A stretch of DNA of 64,000 nucleotides from assembly GCF_003545815.1 (NCBI RefSeq), contig NZ_PDUW01000002.1:124001-188000 (forward strand). The letters are read 5' to 3'. Below, in pieces: positions 1 to 12,523 of this stretch. The number at the start of each line of letters is the position of its first letter. The stretch's first letter is position 1. The notes beneath the pieces are model-generated. The model was not told where the DNA came from and ran no database searches. It saw only the letters and a program-made list of their open reading frames with translations. The stretch comes from Pusillimonas caeni. GTDB lineage: Bacteria; Pseudomonadota; Gammaproteobacteria; Burkholderiales; Burkholderiaceae_B. Made by a program: the position numbers and the translations under genes.

Positions 1-1
1 G

Positions 2-4698
<4,697 letters not shown>

Positions 4699-4735
4699 GC
4701 ACCGGCCGGGCGGGGCGCTACGCCCCGTCTCTCGA

Positions 4736-4773
4736 AACCGCCGTACGCAGCGATGCGTGCGGCGGTTTTTTTT
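4736..4773 (+). terminator. Intrinsic terminator of the rpoBC operon
   Basis: A 12-bp stem (4738-4749 with 4754-4765, one G-T wobble) closes a GCGA tetraloop. It is extended by AA/TT and followed by eight T residues. A smaller GGGGCG/CGCCCC hairpin lies just upstream at 4712-4726. Confidence 0.9.
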
Positions 4774-4942
4774 ATGCATGTCCCGAACGGATACGCCACT
4801 TGGTACGGCTTCCCGGCGCTTCTTTCCGCAGGCCCTAGTGGGTGCCATGTGCGGTTACAAATTCATTATAAAAGTTATCGCTCACGTTAAAAGCTATTTG
4901 GTGGGCGCAATGGAAGCGTTGTGAATTAGACTGGGTCGACAG

Positions 4943-4991
4943 AACGGCTGCGCATGATGAAACCCCCCTGGTTCCATGTCGCGCAGCCGTT
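4943..4991 (+). promoter_or_regulatory. Inverted repeat in the leader of the first binding-protein gene
   Basis: AACGGCTGCGC (4943-4953) and GCGCAGCCGTT (4981-4991) are a perfect 11-bp inverted repeat separated by 27 bases. The repeat ends 28 bases before the start codon at 5020. It could be an mRNA leader stem or an operator. The gap 4774-5019 otherwise holds an AT-rich stretch with a TATAAA at 4867-4872 as a possible -10, without a clear -35. No gene is seen in it. Confidence 0.45.
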
Positions 4992-5019
4992 ACATATAAG
5001 AGCCAACAGGAGACTCACC

Positions 5020-6207
5020 ATGAAGCGACTACTATCCCATGCGCTGGCAGCGACGGCTTGTATGCTGGCAGCCACATCCGGCTTCGCCGCGGAAGCGCCG
5101 TTCAAGATAGGCCTGATTACACCTATGACCGGTCCCTTTGCCTCGACCGGCAAGCAGCACGAAATGGGTGCTCGCCTGTACATGGAGCAGCATGGCGACG
5201 AAGTCGCCGGACGCAAGATACAGCTTATTCTGAAGGATGACGGTGGTGTGCAGCCGGAAACGACCAAGCGCATCGCTCAGGAGCTCGTCGTCAAAGAGCA
5301 TGTCAACGTGCTGGCCGGCTTTGGCTTGACGCCGTTGGCTTTTGCCGCGGCGCCCGTCGCTACCCAAGCCAAGGTGCCGATGATAGTCATGTCGGCCGCC
5401 ACCTTGTCCATCGTCGAACGCTCGCCCTTCATCGTGCGTACTTCGCAGAATCTGCCTCAGACCACAGCGCCCATTGCGGACTGGGCGATCAAGAACGATA
5501 TCAAGAAAGTGGTCACGCTGGTGTCCGACTACGGCCCTGGTCATGATGCCGAGAAGGTGTTCCTGAAGCGCTTTACCGATGCGGGCGGCACGGTGGCCGA
5601 CGCGCTGCGCATCCCACTGCAGAACCCCGACTTCGCGCCTTTTCTTCAGCGCGTGCGAGACATCAAGCCGGATGCCGTGTTTGTCTTTGTGCCGTCGGGT
5701 GTGGGTACGCCCCTCATGAAGCAGTTCGCGGACAGGGGCTTGAAAGAGGCCGGCATCAGGCTTATTGGCACCGGCGATATGCTTGAAGACGACTTGCTGC
5801 CATCCATGGGCGACGAAGCCTTGGATGTAATTACTTCGCACCATTATTCCGCCGCCCATGACTCGCCCGAGAACAAGGCCTATGTCGAGGCCTTCAGCAA
5901 ATTCACCAACAACCAAATGCGGGCCAGCTTCCAGTCGGTACAAGCCTATGACGGCATGCATTTAATCTACGAGGCGCTGAAGAAAGCCGGTCCCGACGCG
6001 ACGGGCGAGCAATTGCTCGAGGCCATGAAAGGAATGCAATGGACTAGCCCGCGCGGCCCCGTCCAGATCGATGCCGACAATCGCGACATCATCCAGGACA
6101 TCTACATACGCCGTGCCGAGAAGGTCGATGGCGAACTCTACAACATCGAGTTCGATAAGTTCGAGCAATTCGTCGGGCCGCGCGACATACTGGAGCCGGC
6201 GAAGTAA
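5020..6207 (+). CDS. Periplasmic binding protein, LivK/Peripla_BP_6 family (orphan)
   Basis: This encodes a 395-aa type I periplasmic substrate-binding protein of the branched-chain amino acid/amide/aromatic acid class. The ATG at 5020 is preferred over 5 codon-rich upstream options because AGGAGAC lies just upstream and the resulting N-terminus (MKRLLSHALAATACMLA) is a signal peptide cleaved near GFAAEA. The mature part shows FKIGLITPMTGPFASTGKQ and VKEHVNVLAGFGLTPLAFA. It ends with a conserved SPRGPVQID...DIIQDIYIRR block. It is clearly paralogous to the genes at 29267 and 55105. No permease or ATPase of the Liv type is adjacent, so it may deliver ligand to LivHMGF at 45.5 kb. The ligand is unknown. 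Confidence 0.9.
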   Translation: MKRLLSHALAATACMLAATSGFAAEAPFKIGLITPMTGPFASTGKQHEMGARLYMEQHGDEVAGRKIQLILKDDGGVQPETTKRIAQELVVKEHVNVLAGFGLTPLAFAAAPVATQAKVPMIVMSAATLSIVERSPFIVRTSQNLPQTTAPIADWAIKNDIKKVVTLVSDYGPGHDAEKVFLKRFTDAGGTVADALRIPLQNPDFAPFLQRVRDIKPDAVFVFVPSGVGTPLMKQFADRGLKEAGIRLIGTGDMLEDDLLPSMGDEALDVITSHHYSAAHDSPENKAYVEAFSKFTNNQMRASFQSVQAYDGMHLIYEALKKAGPDATGEQLLEAMKGMQWTSPRGPVQIDADNRDIIQDIYIRRAEKVDGELYNIEFDKFEQFVGPRDILEPAK

Positions 6208-6414
6208 CGGCGCTGCGGGCGGCGCAATTCTAGACGGATTGCCCGGTGCCCGACGCCGAGTCTCCGAGCGTCAAGGCGCGGCCCGTCGCCGGCGCGCCTG
6301 CCCTTTCTTCCTCGTAGCGGTCGTAGACGTCGCGCTCGACGCCTCGGACTAAACGACCCAAAACTCCCATTCGATACGCAGTAGGGATTTACCCTTGTCT
6401 GGTGTTCTCCATAC

Positions 6415-6443
6415 TTGTTACCTGTAAAAGTAGCTGTTATAAA
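6415..6443 (+). promoter_or_regulatory. Sigma-70-like promoter of the hydantoinase operon
   Basis: TTGTTA (6415-6420) and TATAAA (6438-6443) are separated by exactly 17 bases. The palindrome TTACCTGTAA (6418-6427; TTAC and GTAA half-sites) overlaps the -35. The preceding stretch 6208-6410 contains no recognisable gene or other signal. Confidence 0.7.
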
Positions 6444-6452
6444 AGCTGCAAA

Positions 6453-6469
6453 TACAGCTGTAATTACAG
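6453..6469 (+). promoter_or_regulatory. Candidate repressor operator: overlapping palindromes
   Basis: TACAGCTGTA (6453-6462) and CTGTAATTACAG (6458-6469, perfect 12 bp) overlap just downstream of the expected transcription start. They share GTAA/TTAC half-sites with the palindrome in the -35 region. This layout suits repression by the MarR-family product encoded at the end of the operon; that link is inferred. Confidence 0.5.
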
Positions 6470-6492
6470 ATAAATCAGGAGGCGAGGCAGGC

Positions 6493-8613
6493 ATGGATGG
6501 AGCACAAAGGCGCAAGTACGTGATCGCCACAGACGTGGGCGGCACGTGCACGGACACGGTGGTTTTCGCGGCGGGCGAGCCCATACGCATCGGCAAGGCG
6601 CTCTCCACGCCGCCTGATTATGCGACGGGCATCTTCGATTCCATACGCTCGGCGGCCGACGCCATGGGCGAAGAGGTGGACAGCCTGCTGGCGCAGACCT
6701 ATCTGTTCGTACACGGCTCCACCGTGGTCGACAACACCATTCTCACGCGGGACGGCGCCAAGGTGGGCCTGCTTACCACCGAAGGTTTCGAAGACACCAT
6801 ACTCGTTACCCGCGGCGCCTATGGCCGCTGGGGCGGGCTGACCGAAGACCGCATCAAGCACATCGTCAAGACCGAGCGCGCCGCGCCCCTCGTGGCCCCC
6901 GAGCTGATCCACGGCGTGGGAGAACGGGTCGATTCGGTCGGGGAAGTGCTGCGCGAACTGGACCCGGACGAGGTCGAGAAGGCGGTGCGCTATCTGGTGG
7001 ACGAAAAAGGCGCCGAGGCGATTGCGGTGTCGCTGCTGTGGTCTTTTGCCAACCCGGCCAACGAACGAACCATCAAGGAAGTGGCGCGCCGCGTGGCGCC
7101 GGATGCCTATTGCACCCTGTCTTCCGACATTGCGCCCCTGCCCGGCGAGTACGAGCGCACCTCCACGGCGGTCATCAACGCCTATTGCGGCGGCATCACG
7201 CAAAGCTATCTGGCCGACCTGCAAGGCAAGTTGTCGGACACCGCCTACCGCGGCCAGACCATGGTCATGCAGGGCTATGGCGGGCTGCTGCCGGCGGGCG
7301 AAGCCGGCGACCGTTCGGTGGGCATGCTCGAATGCGGGCCGGCGGCGGGGGTGATAGGCAGCAAGTCGCTGGGCCAGCTGCTGGACCAGCCAGACGTCAT
7401 CGCCACCGACATGGGAGGCACCACGTTCAAGGTCAGCGTCATCCAGGACGGCGAAATCGAATATGCGCGCGAGCCCATGGTCGACCGCTTCCATTACTCG
7501 GCGCCCAAGATCGAGGTGGTGTCCATCGGGGCCGGCGGCGGGTCCATCATCAGCATCGACGAAGCCACCGGCGAGCCGCGCGTGGGGCCGCGCTCGGCCG
7601 GCTCGCGCCCGGGGCCCATCTGCTACGGCCTGGGCGGCCAAGAGCCCACCCTCACCGACGTCTTCATGCTGATCGGCTACATGGATCCCAACACCTTCCT
7701 GGGCGGCAGCATGAAGCTCGACGTCGAGCCGGCGCGCAGGATCTTCGAAGAAAAAATCGCCAAGCCGCTCGGCATGAGCGTCGAAGAGGCGGCCATCGGC
7801 ATCTATCGCCTGGCGTCGGCGCAGATCACCGACCTGATACGCGAAATCACCGTGGAGCGCGGTCTGGACCCGCGCGACTTCGTCCTGCATTCCTTCGGCG
7901 GCTCTTGCGGCATGCTGTCCACCATGTTCGGCGCGGAGCTGGGTGTGCGCAAGATCGTCATTCCCTATACTGCATCCGTGAATTGCGCTTTCGGCCTGGT
8001 GTCGGCCGACATCGTCCATCAGTATTCGGTAACGCGGACCTTGCCTGCGAATGTTCCCGCCGCCGAAATCAATGCCATCTACGAGCCCTTGATCGAACAG
8101 GCCCGGGCCCAGCTGCGCGAAGAGGGCTTCGCCGATGATCAGATGCGCTTCGAATGGTCGGTCGATTTGCGTTACGCGCGCCAGGTGCATGAACTGACCA
8201 CGCCGGTGCGGGCCAGCGTGCCCCTGACGGACGAGGGCCTGGCGCAATTGCTGTCCGATTTCGAAGCGCTGTACGAGCGCAAGTTCGGCAAAGGGTCGGC
8301 TTATCGAGAAGCCGGCATCGAAATGAAGCTCTTCCGCCTCAAGGCCGAAGGCCTGCTCAAGAAGCCGGAGGTTCCGACCGTGCCCATGGGGGGAGCGGAC
8401 GCCAGCGGCGCCCTCATCGGCAAGCGCGATATCTTCGTCGAGCGGGCCGACGGCCTGGCGCCCGCCGACATCTACGACTTCGAGAAGCTGGCCCCCGGCA
8501 ATCGCCTGACCGGCCCGGCCGTGGTGCACACCCCCATCACCACCATCGTGCTGCAGGCCGGACAAAAGGCCGGCATCGATCAGTATCGCAACGTCATCGT
8601 CGAATTCGAGTGA
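6493..8613 (+). CDS. hyuA: Hydantoinase/oxoprolinase family protein, subunit A
   Basis: This encodes a 706-aa protein of the HyuA / N-methylhydantoinase A / acetone carboxylase beta family. These enzymes activate a carbonyl with ATP. Two actin-like phosphate-binding motifs are visible: ATDVGGTCTDT near residue 12 and ATDMGGTTFKVSV near residue 300. The C-terminal third has the family motif AFGLVSADIVHQYS. ATG 6493 is chosen because AGGAGG lies nine bases upstream and because a start near 6415 would lie inside the promoter. It is the first gene of an operon with the B subunit. Family assignment is firm, but the exact substrate (hydantoin, N-methylhydantoin, lactam or ketone) cannot be read from the sequence. 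Confidence 0.92.
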   Translation: MDGAQRRKYVIATDVGGTCTDTVVFAAGEPIRIGKALSTPPDYATGIFDSIRSAADAMGEEVDSLLAQTYLFVHGSTVVDNTILTRDGAKVGLLTTEGFEDTILVTRGAYGRWGGLTEDRIKHIVKTERAAPLVAPELIHGVGERVDSVGEVLRELDPDEVEKAVRYLVDEKGAEAIAVSLLWSFANPANERTIKEVARRVAPDAYCTLSSDIAPLPGEYERTSTAVINAYCGGITQSYLADLQGKLSDTAYRGQTMVMQGYGGLLPAGEAGDRSVGMLECGPAAGVIGSKSLGQLLDQPDVIATDMGGTTFKVSVIQDGEIEYAREPMVDRFHYSAPKIEVVSIGAGGGSIISIDEATGEPRVGPRSAGSRPGPICYGLGGQEPTLTDVFMLIGYMDPNTFLGGSMKLDVEPARRIFEEKIAKPLGMSVEEAAIGIYRLASAQITDLIREITVERGLDPRDFVLHSFGGSCGMLSTMFGAELGVRKIVIPYTASVNCAFGLVSADIVHQYSVTRTLPANVPAAEINAIYEPLIEQARAQLREEGFADDQMRFEWSVDLRYARQVHELTTPVRASVPLTDEGLAQLLSDFEALYERKFGKGSAYREAGIEMKLFRLKAEGLLKKPEVPTVPMGGADASGALIGKRDIFVERADGLAPADIYDFEKLAPGNRLTGPAVVHTPITTIVLQAGQKAGIDQYRNVIVEFE

Positions 8614-8621
8614 GGTCAAGC

Positions 8622-10436
8622 ATGGATCCAATTACCTATTCCATCATCCGCCACCGCTTGTTCCGCGTCGTCGAAGAGGCGGTCATCACCCTCAAGCACG
8701 TCTCGGGCACCGCCATCACCAACGAGGGCCACGACCTGATGGTCAGCCTGTACAGGGCCGATGGATCGCTGCTGATGGGCGGCGTCGGCTTCCTGCACCA
8801 CTTGACCAGCGCCGCCGAGGCCTGCAAGGCCATCATACGACGCTTCGAAGGGCAGATCGAAGAAGGCGACGTCTTCATGCTGAACGATCCGTACACTGCG
8901 GCGCTTCACACCTCCGACGTCTACATGCTGGCCCCCATCCACCACGAAGGAAAACTGGTGGCCTGGAGCGCCTGCTTCGTACACGTATCGGATATCGGGG
9001 CGATGAACCCGGGCGGCTTCGCGCCCGATGCCACGGACATCTACAGCGAGGGCTTCAGCAGCCCGGGCCTGAAGCTCATCAGCCGGGGCGAGCTGCGGCA
9101 GGATGTGTGGGACACCTTCCTGAACATGGTGCGCAGCCCCGAGATGGTGGCGCTGGACCTGCGTTCGCTGATAGCCTGCAACAACGTCGCCGGCCAGCGC
9201 ATGCTGGCCCTGATCGAGAAGTACGGCGCCGACGCCGTGGACCATGTCGGCCGCACCTTGATAGAACAGTCGGAGCAGTTGCTGCGCCAGCGTCTTCGAG
9301 AGCTGCCCGATGGCCAGTGGCAGTCGCGCCAGTATATCGACGTCAAGGGCGAGACGGCCAAGGTGCTGCTTACCATGACCAAGCGCGACGATACCCTGAC
9401 CTTCGATTTCACCGGGTCCAGCCCCCAATCGCAATACAGCGTGAACTGCACCAAATGGGCGGCGCTGGGCGGCCTGTTCGCCCCCTTGTTCCCCCTGCTG
9501 TGCTACGACATTACCTGGAACCAGGGGGCGGTGGAGCCCATCAAGATGATTGCGCCCGAGGGCAGCATCGTCAACTGCACCCGCCCGGCGCCGGTCTCGG
9601 TGGCCACGGTCGGGGCGATCCAGTCGGTCAACAACGCCGCCTGCTCGGCCATCGGCAAGATGCTTGCCGCCAGCGACAAATACAAGGACGAGGCCACCGC
9701 CGTGTGGCACGCCAATCACTTTGCGGTCTTCATGTTCGGCCACACGCGCGAAGGGCGCCTGGCCATCGACACGCTGACCGAAACCTTCGCGGGCGCGGGC
9801 GGCGCCAAGACCTACGGGGACGGCGTGGACATCGGAGGCGAAATGCCCAATCCGATCTCGCGCATGGCCAACGTCGAAACCGTCGAGGGCGCTTTTCCCA
9901 TCCGCTATCTGTTCCGGCGGCGCATGCGCGATTCCGGCGGCGCCGGCAGGTACCGGGGCGGCCTGGGCGGCGAGATCGCCATCGTGCCGCACGGCTGCCC
10001 CGACGGCGGCATCAACTTCGTGCTGTCGGGCAAGGGCTCGAAATTCCCCATGAGCGACGGCCTGGCGGGAGGCACCTCTGGCGCCGCCAACGACTACGTG
10101 CTGTTTCGCGGCTCTGAGAATGGTTCGGCGCCCCGCATGGAGACCGATGCCGCCACGCTGTCCGGGAAGCCCGAGCCCATCAGCTGGGGCGTCTTCCCCT
10201 TGGGAAGCAATGATGCTTTCTACCTTCGCTGGAATGGGGGCGGCGGCGTGGGCGACCCCTTGGCGCGGCCGATCGCCGATGTCGTCACGGACGTCGCCAC
10301 CCGGACCGTATCCGAAGAGGCCGCCGAGGCGTTGTACGGCGTGGTGTTCCACAACGGCCGGCCCGATGAATCCGCCACCCGGGCGCGGCGCGAACAGCTG
10401 AAAGCCGAGCGCTTGAACACAGGAGTGCACGCATGA
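8622..10436 (+). CDS. hyuB: Hydantoinase/oxoprolinase family protein, subunit B
   Basis: This encodes a 604-aa HyuB / N-methylhydantoinase B family protein (acetone carboxylase alpha-like), the usual partner of HyuA. The N-terminus DPITYSIIRHRLFRVVEEA and the block GDVFMLNDPYTAALHTSDVYM are typical. The C-terminal part has a Gly-rich GGAGRYRGGLGGE segment common to the family. ATG 8622 follows the hyuA stop by 8 bases with GAGGT upstream. The gene overlaps the next one by ATGA. Together A and B should form the ATP-dependent ring-opening or carboxylating core. Confidence 0.92.
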   Translation: MDPITYSIIRHRLFRVVEEAVITLKHVSGTAITNEGHDLMVSLYRADGSLLMGGVGFLHHLTSAAEACKAIIRRFEGQIEEGDVFMLNDPYTAALHTSDVYMLAPIHHEGKLVAWSACFVHVSDIGAMNPGGFAPDATDIYSEGFSSPGLKLISRGELRQDVWDTFLNMVRSPEMVALDLRSLIACNNVAGQRMLALIEKYGADAVDHVGRTLIEQSEQLLRQRLRELPDGQWQSRQYIDVKGETAKVLLTMTKRDDTLTFDFTGSSPQSQYSVNCTKWAALGGLFAPLFPLLCYDITWNQGAVEPIKMIAPEGSIVNCTRPAPVSVATVGAIQSVNNAACSAIGKMLAASDKYKDEATAVWHANHFAVFMFGHTREGRLAIDTLTETFAGAGGAKTYGDGVDIGGEMPNPISRMANVETVEGAFPIRYLFRRRMRDSGGAGRYRGGLGGEIAIVPHGCPDGGINFVLSGKGSKFPMSDGLAGGTSGAANDYVLFRGSENGSAPRMETDAATLSGKPEPISWGVFPLGSNDAFYLRWNGGGGVGDPLARPIADVVTDVATRTVSEEAAEALYGVVFHNGRPDESATRARREQLKAERLNTGVHA

Positions 10437-10717
10437 CCCGTATTTCCCCCACACTGGTGCGCCGCGAAACCCAGGGCGGAAGCAGCATATGCTGCGCCGA
10501 ATGCGGCCATGAACTGACGGAGGCCGGCAGCGCTTCGCACTGGAAGGATCATGCCGCGCTGAAGTCCGAGCCCGTTGCCGAACTGCCGGGCTGGTCGGCT
10601 TCGGTGCACCCCGATCTCGTCCTGCGCCAGTTCGTCTGCAACGGCTGCGGACACTTGCTGGACAGCGAGATCGCCTTGAGCGAAGACCCTTTCCTCTATG
10701 ATGTCGTCGGCGGTTGA
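10433..10717 (+). CDS. Small Cys-rich protein, acetone carboxylase gamma-like
   Basis: This is a 94-aa protein whose start overlaps the hyuB stop (ATGA), which shows coupling. It has two cysteine pairs, CCAEC near residues 20-24 and CNGCG near residue 71, and so probably holds a zinc. Position and cysteine pattern resemble the gamma subunit of acetone/acetophenone carboxylases, though it is shorter than the acetone carboxylase gamma (about 165 aa). Its presence means that a carboxylase-type reaction, or a three-subunit hydantoinase, cannot be excluded. No function is proven. Confidence 0.75.
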   Translation: MTRISPTLVRRETQGGSSICCAECGHELTEAGSASHWKDHAALKSEPVAELPGWSASVHPDLVLRQFVCNGCGHLLDSEIALSEDPFLYDVVGG

Positions 10718-10752
10718 ATCCGTCCCTCCGCAACCCCGTATCGGTGAACGCA

Positions 10753-11439
10753 ATGCACAACATACAGATTCGACAAGAAATCCTCGACCGCCTCATGGCT
10801 CGTCGCGGCCGCATCAATTTTTACGAGAAAATCGATCCCAAGCGCACGGCGCTGGTGGTCATCGACATGCAGAACACCTTCTGCGCGCCGGGATCGCCGG
10901 CCGAGGTGGCGTCCTCGCGGGGCATCGTGCCGCACATCAATGCGCTGACCGCCGAGCTGCGCAAGGACGGCGTGCCGGTCATCTGGGTGTTGCATGCCAA
11001 TACCCAGCACAAGGGGCGCAGCGATTGGGATCTGTTCTACAACCACGTGGTGGCCGGCGAGGTGCGCACCCGCACGCTCGAAAGCAACTCGCCTCAGAAC
11101 CAGGCGGTCTATTCGGAGCTGGAAGTGGCCGACGAGGACATCACCATCATCAAGAACCGCTACAGCGCCTTGACGCCGGGCTCGTCTTCGCTCGAACGCG
11201 TGCTGCGCAGCATGGGCATCGATTCAGTGCTGATCGCCGGAACCAAGACCAATGTTTGCTGCGAATCAACGGCTCGCGACGCCATGATGATGGATTTCAA
11301 GGTGACGATGCTGTCCGACTGCTGCGGGGCGTTGTCCGACGAAGAGCACCGCTCGGCGCTGGAGAACATCATCCAGCAATTCGGCAACGTCATGACCAGC
11401 AAGGAAGCGCTGGAGATGATGCGGTCGTACAAAGCCTAG
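10753..11439 (+). CDS. Isochorismatase-fold amidohydrolase (N-carbamoylsarcosine amidase-like)
   Basis: This encodes a 228-aa cysteine hydrolase. The catalytic triad is complete: Asp38 in VVIDMQNTF, Lys134 in TIIKNRYSAL and Cys169 in TKTNVCCESTARDA. The TNVC-ESTARDA pattern resembles N-carbamoylsarcosine amidase, biuret hydrolase and RutB. These enzymes hydrolyse carbamoyl or ureido groups. ATG 10753 has GGTGA at 10743-10747; a TTG at 10714 overlapping the previous stop would add 13 residues. Next to HyuAB it could remove the carbamoyl group from the ring-opened product. That is the classic N-methylhydantoin to N-carbamoylsarcosine to sarcosine sequence, but this is an inference from context. 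Confidence 0.88.
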   Translation: MHNIQIRQEILDRLMARRGRINFYEKIDPKRTALVVIDMQNTFCAPGSPAEVASSRGIVPHINALTAELRKDGVPVIWVLHANTQHKGRSDWDLFYNHVVAGEVRTRTLESNSPQNQAVYSELEVADEDITIIKNRYSALTPGSSSLERVLRSMGIDSVLIAGTKTNVCCESTARDAMMMDFKVTMLSDCCGALSDEEHRSALENIIQQFGNVMTSKEALEMMRSYKA

Positions 11440-11523
11440 CGCACTGGCGGGGCTCGGCAACGCAAGGCGGACCCGCCGCCGACAGCAACGCAGCATCGAT
11501 ATAAAACCCCAAAGGAGAAAAAC

Positions 11524-12510
11524 ATGCTACGCCGATTGCTTTGCACCCTTTGCCTGGCCGTTGTTCCGTTTACCGTTGGCGCGCAGGACAAGACCGCTTT
11601 GAAGGTGGCGCTTATTCTGCCCGGCTCGGTGACGGACGGCACCTTCAACAGCGCCGCGGCTCAGGGCATCAAGAAGGCTCAGGAAAAATACCCCGATCTG
11701 CAGGTCTCGGTGCGCGAGAATACGGGGGTGGCCGAGGCCCAAGAGGCCTTGTCCTCGTATGCCCGCGACGGCTACGACGTCGTGATCGCCCACGGCTTCC
11801 AGTTTGCCGACTCGGCCAAGCGCATCCACAAGCGTTTTCCGGATACCTGGTTCATCGTCAATACGACCAAGGTTTCCGAGGCGCCCAACCTCGCCTCCTT
11901 CGACAACCGCTGGGGCGATGCGGGCTATATGGCCGGCGCCGTGGCCGCCCTGATGAGCAAGTCGGGCAAGATCGCCAACGTTCCCGCCATCCCGGTGCCC
12001 ACCATCCAGGAGTACGACGAAGGGTTCAAGCGCGGCAGCAAGCGCATCAACCCCGACGTACAAGTGCTTTCGGCTTACGTGGGTTCGTTCTCCGACATCG
12101 CCAAGGCCAAGGAAATCACGACCAGCATGATAGACAGCGGAGCCGACGTCGTATCGGGCATCGGCAACGAGAACGTGCTTGGCACCTTGCAGGCGGCCAA
12201 GGAGAAACACGCTCTGATGATAGGCACGGCCTTCGACTCGGCCGGCCTGGCTCCCGACACCATCGTGACGACCGCGCTCATAAGGTTCGACGTCAACATC
12301 GACATGGCGATCAGCAAGGTCATCGACGGCAGCATCGAGCCCAAGAACTATCTGCTCGGATTGAACGAGAACGGCATCGGCCTGGCGCCCTTCCGCAATT
12401 TCGAGGACAAGCTGTCCAGCGGGGACAAGGCGGCCATCAAAGAGATCGAGGACGGCATACGCGCCGGCACGATAAAAGACCTGCCCGAAATCCGTGAGAA
12501 AACCTCCTGA
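11524..12510 (+). CDS. BMP/PnrA-family ABC transporter substrate-binding protein
   Basis: This encodes a 328-aa binding protein of the BMP (Med/PnrA, purine nucleoside receptor) family. A signal peptide (MLRRLLCTLCLAVVPFTVGA) precedes AQDKTALKVALILPGSVTDG. The segments YDVVIAHGFQFADSA and FDNRWGDAGYMAGAVAALMS are typical of the family. AAAGGAGA precedes the start. It is followed by its own ATPase and two permeases in the YufO-YufP-YufQ order, so it is the receptor of a complete importer. Family members bind nucleosides and related heterocycles, which fits a cyclic ureide substrate. Confidence 0.9.
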   Translation: MLRRLLCTLCLAVVPFTVGAQDKTALKVALILPGSVTDGTFNSAAAQGIKKAQEKYPDLQVSVRENTGVAEAQEALSSYARDGYDVVIAHGFQFADSAKRIHKRFPDTWFIVNTTKVSEAPNLASFDNRWGDAGYMAGAVAALMSKSGKIANVPAIPVPTIQEYDEGFKRGSKRINPDVQVLSAYVGSFSDIAKAKEITTSMIDSGADVVSGIGNENVLGTLQAAKEKHALMIGTAFDSAGLAPDTIVTTALIRFDVNIDMAISKVIDGSIEPKNYLLGLNENGIGLAPFRNFEDKLSSGDKAAIKEIEDGIRAGTIKDLPEIREKTS

Positions 12511-12523
12511 GGGGAGCCGTACG

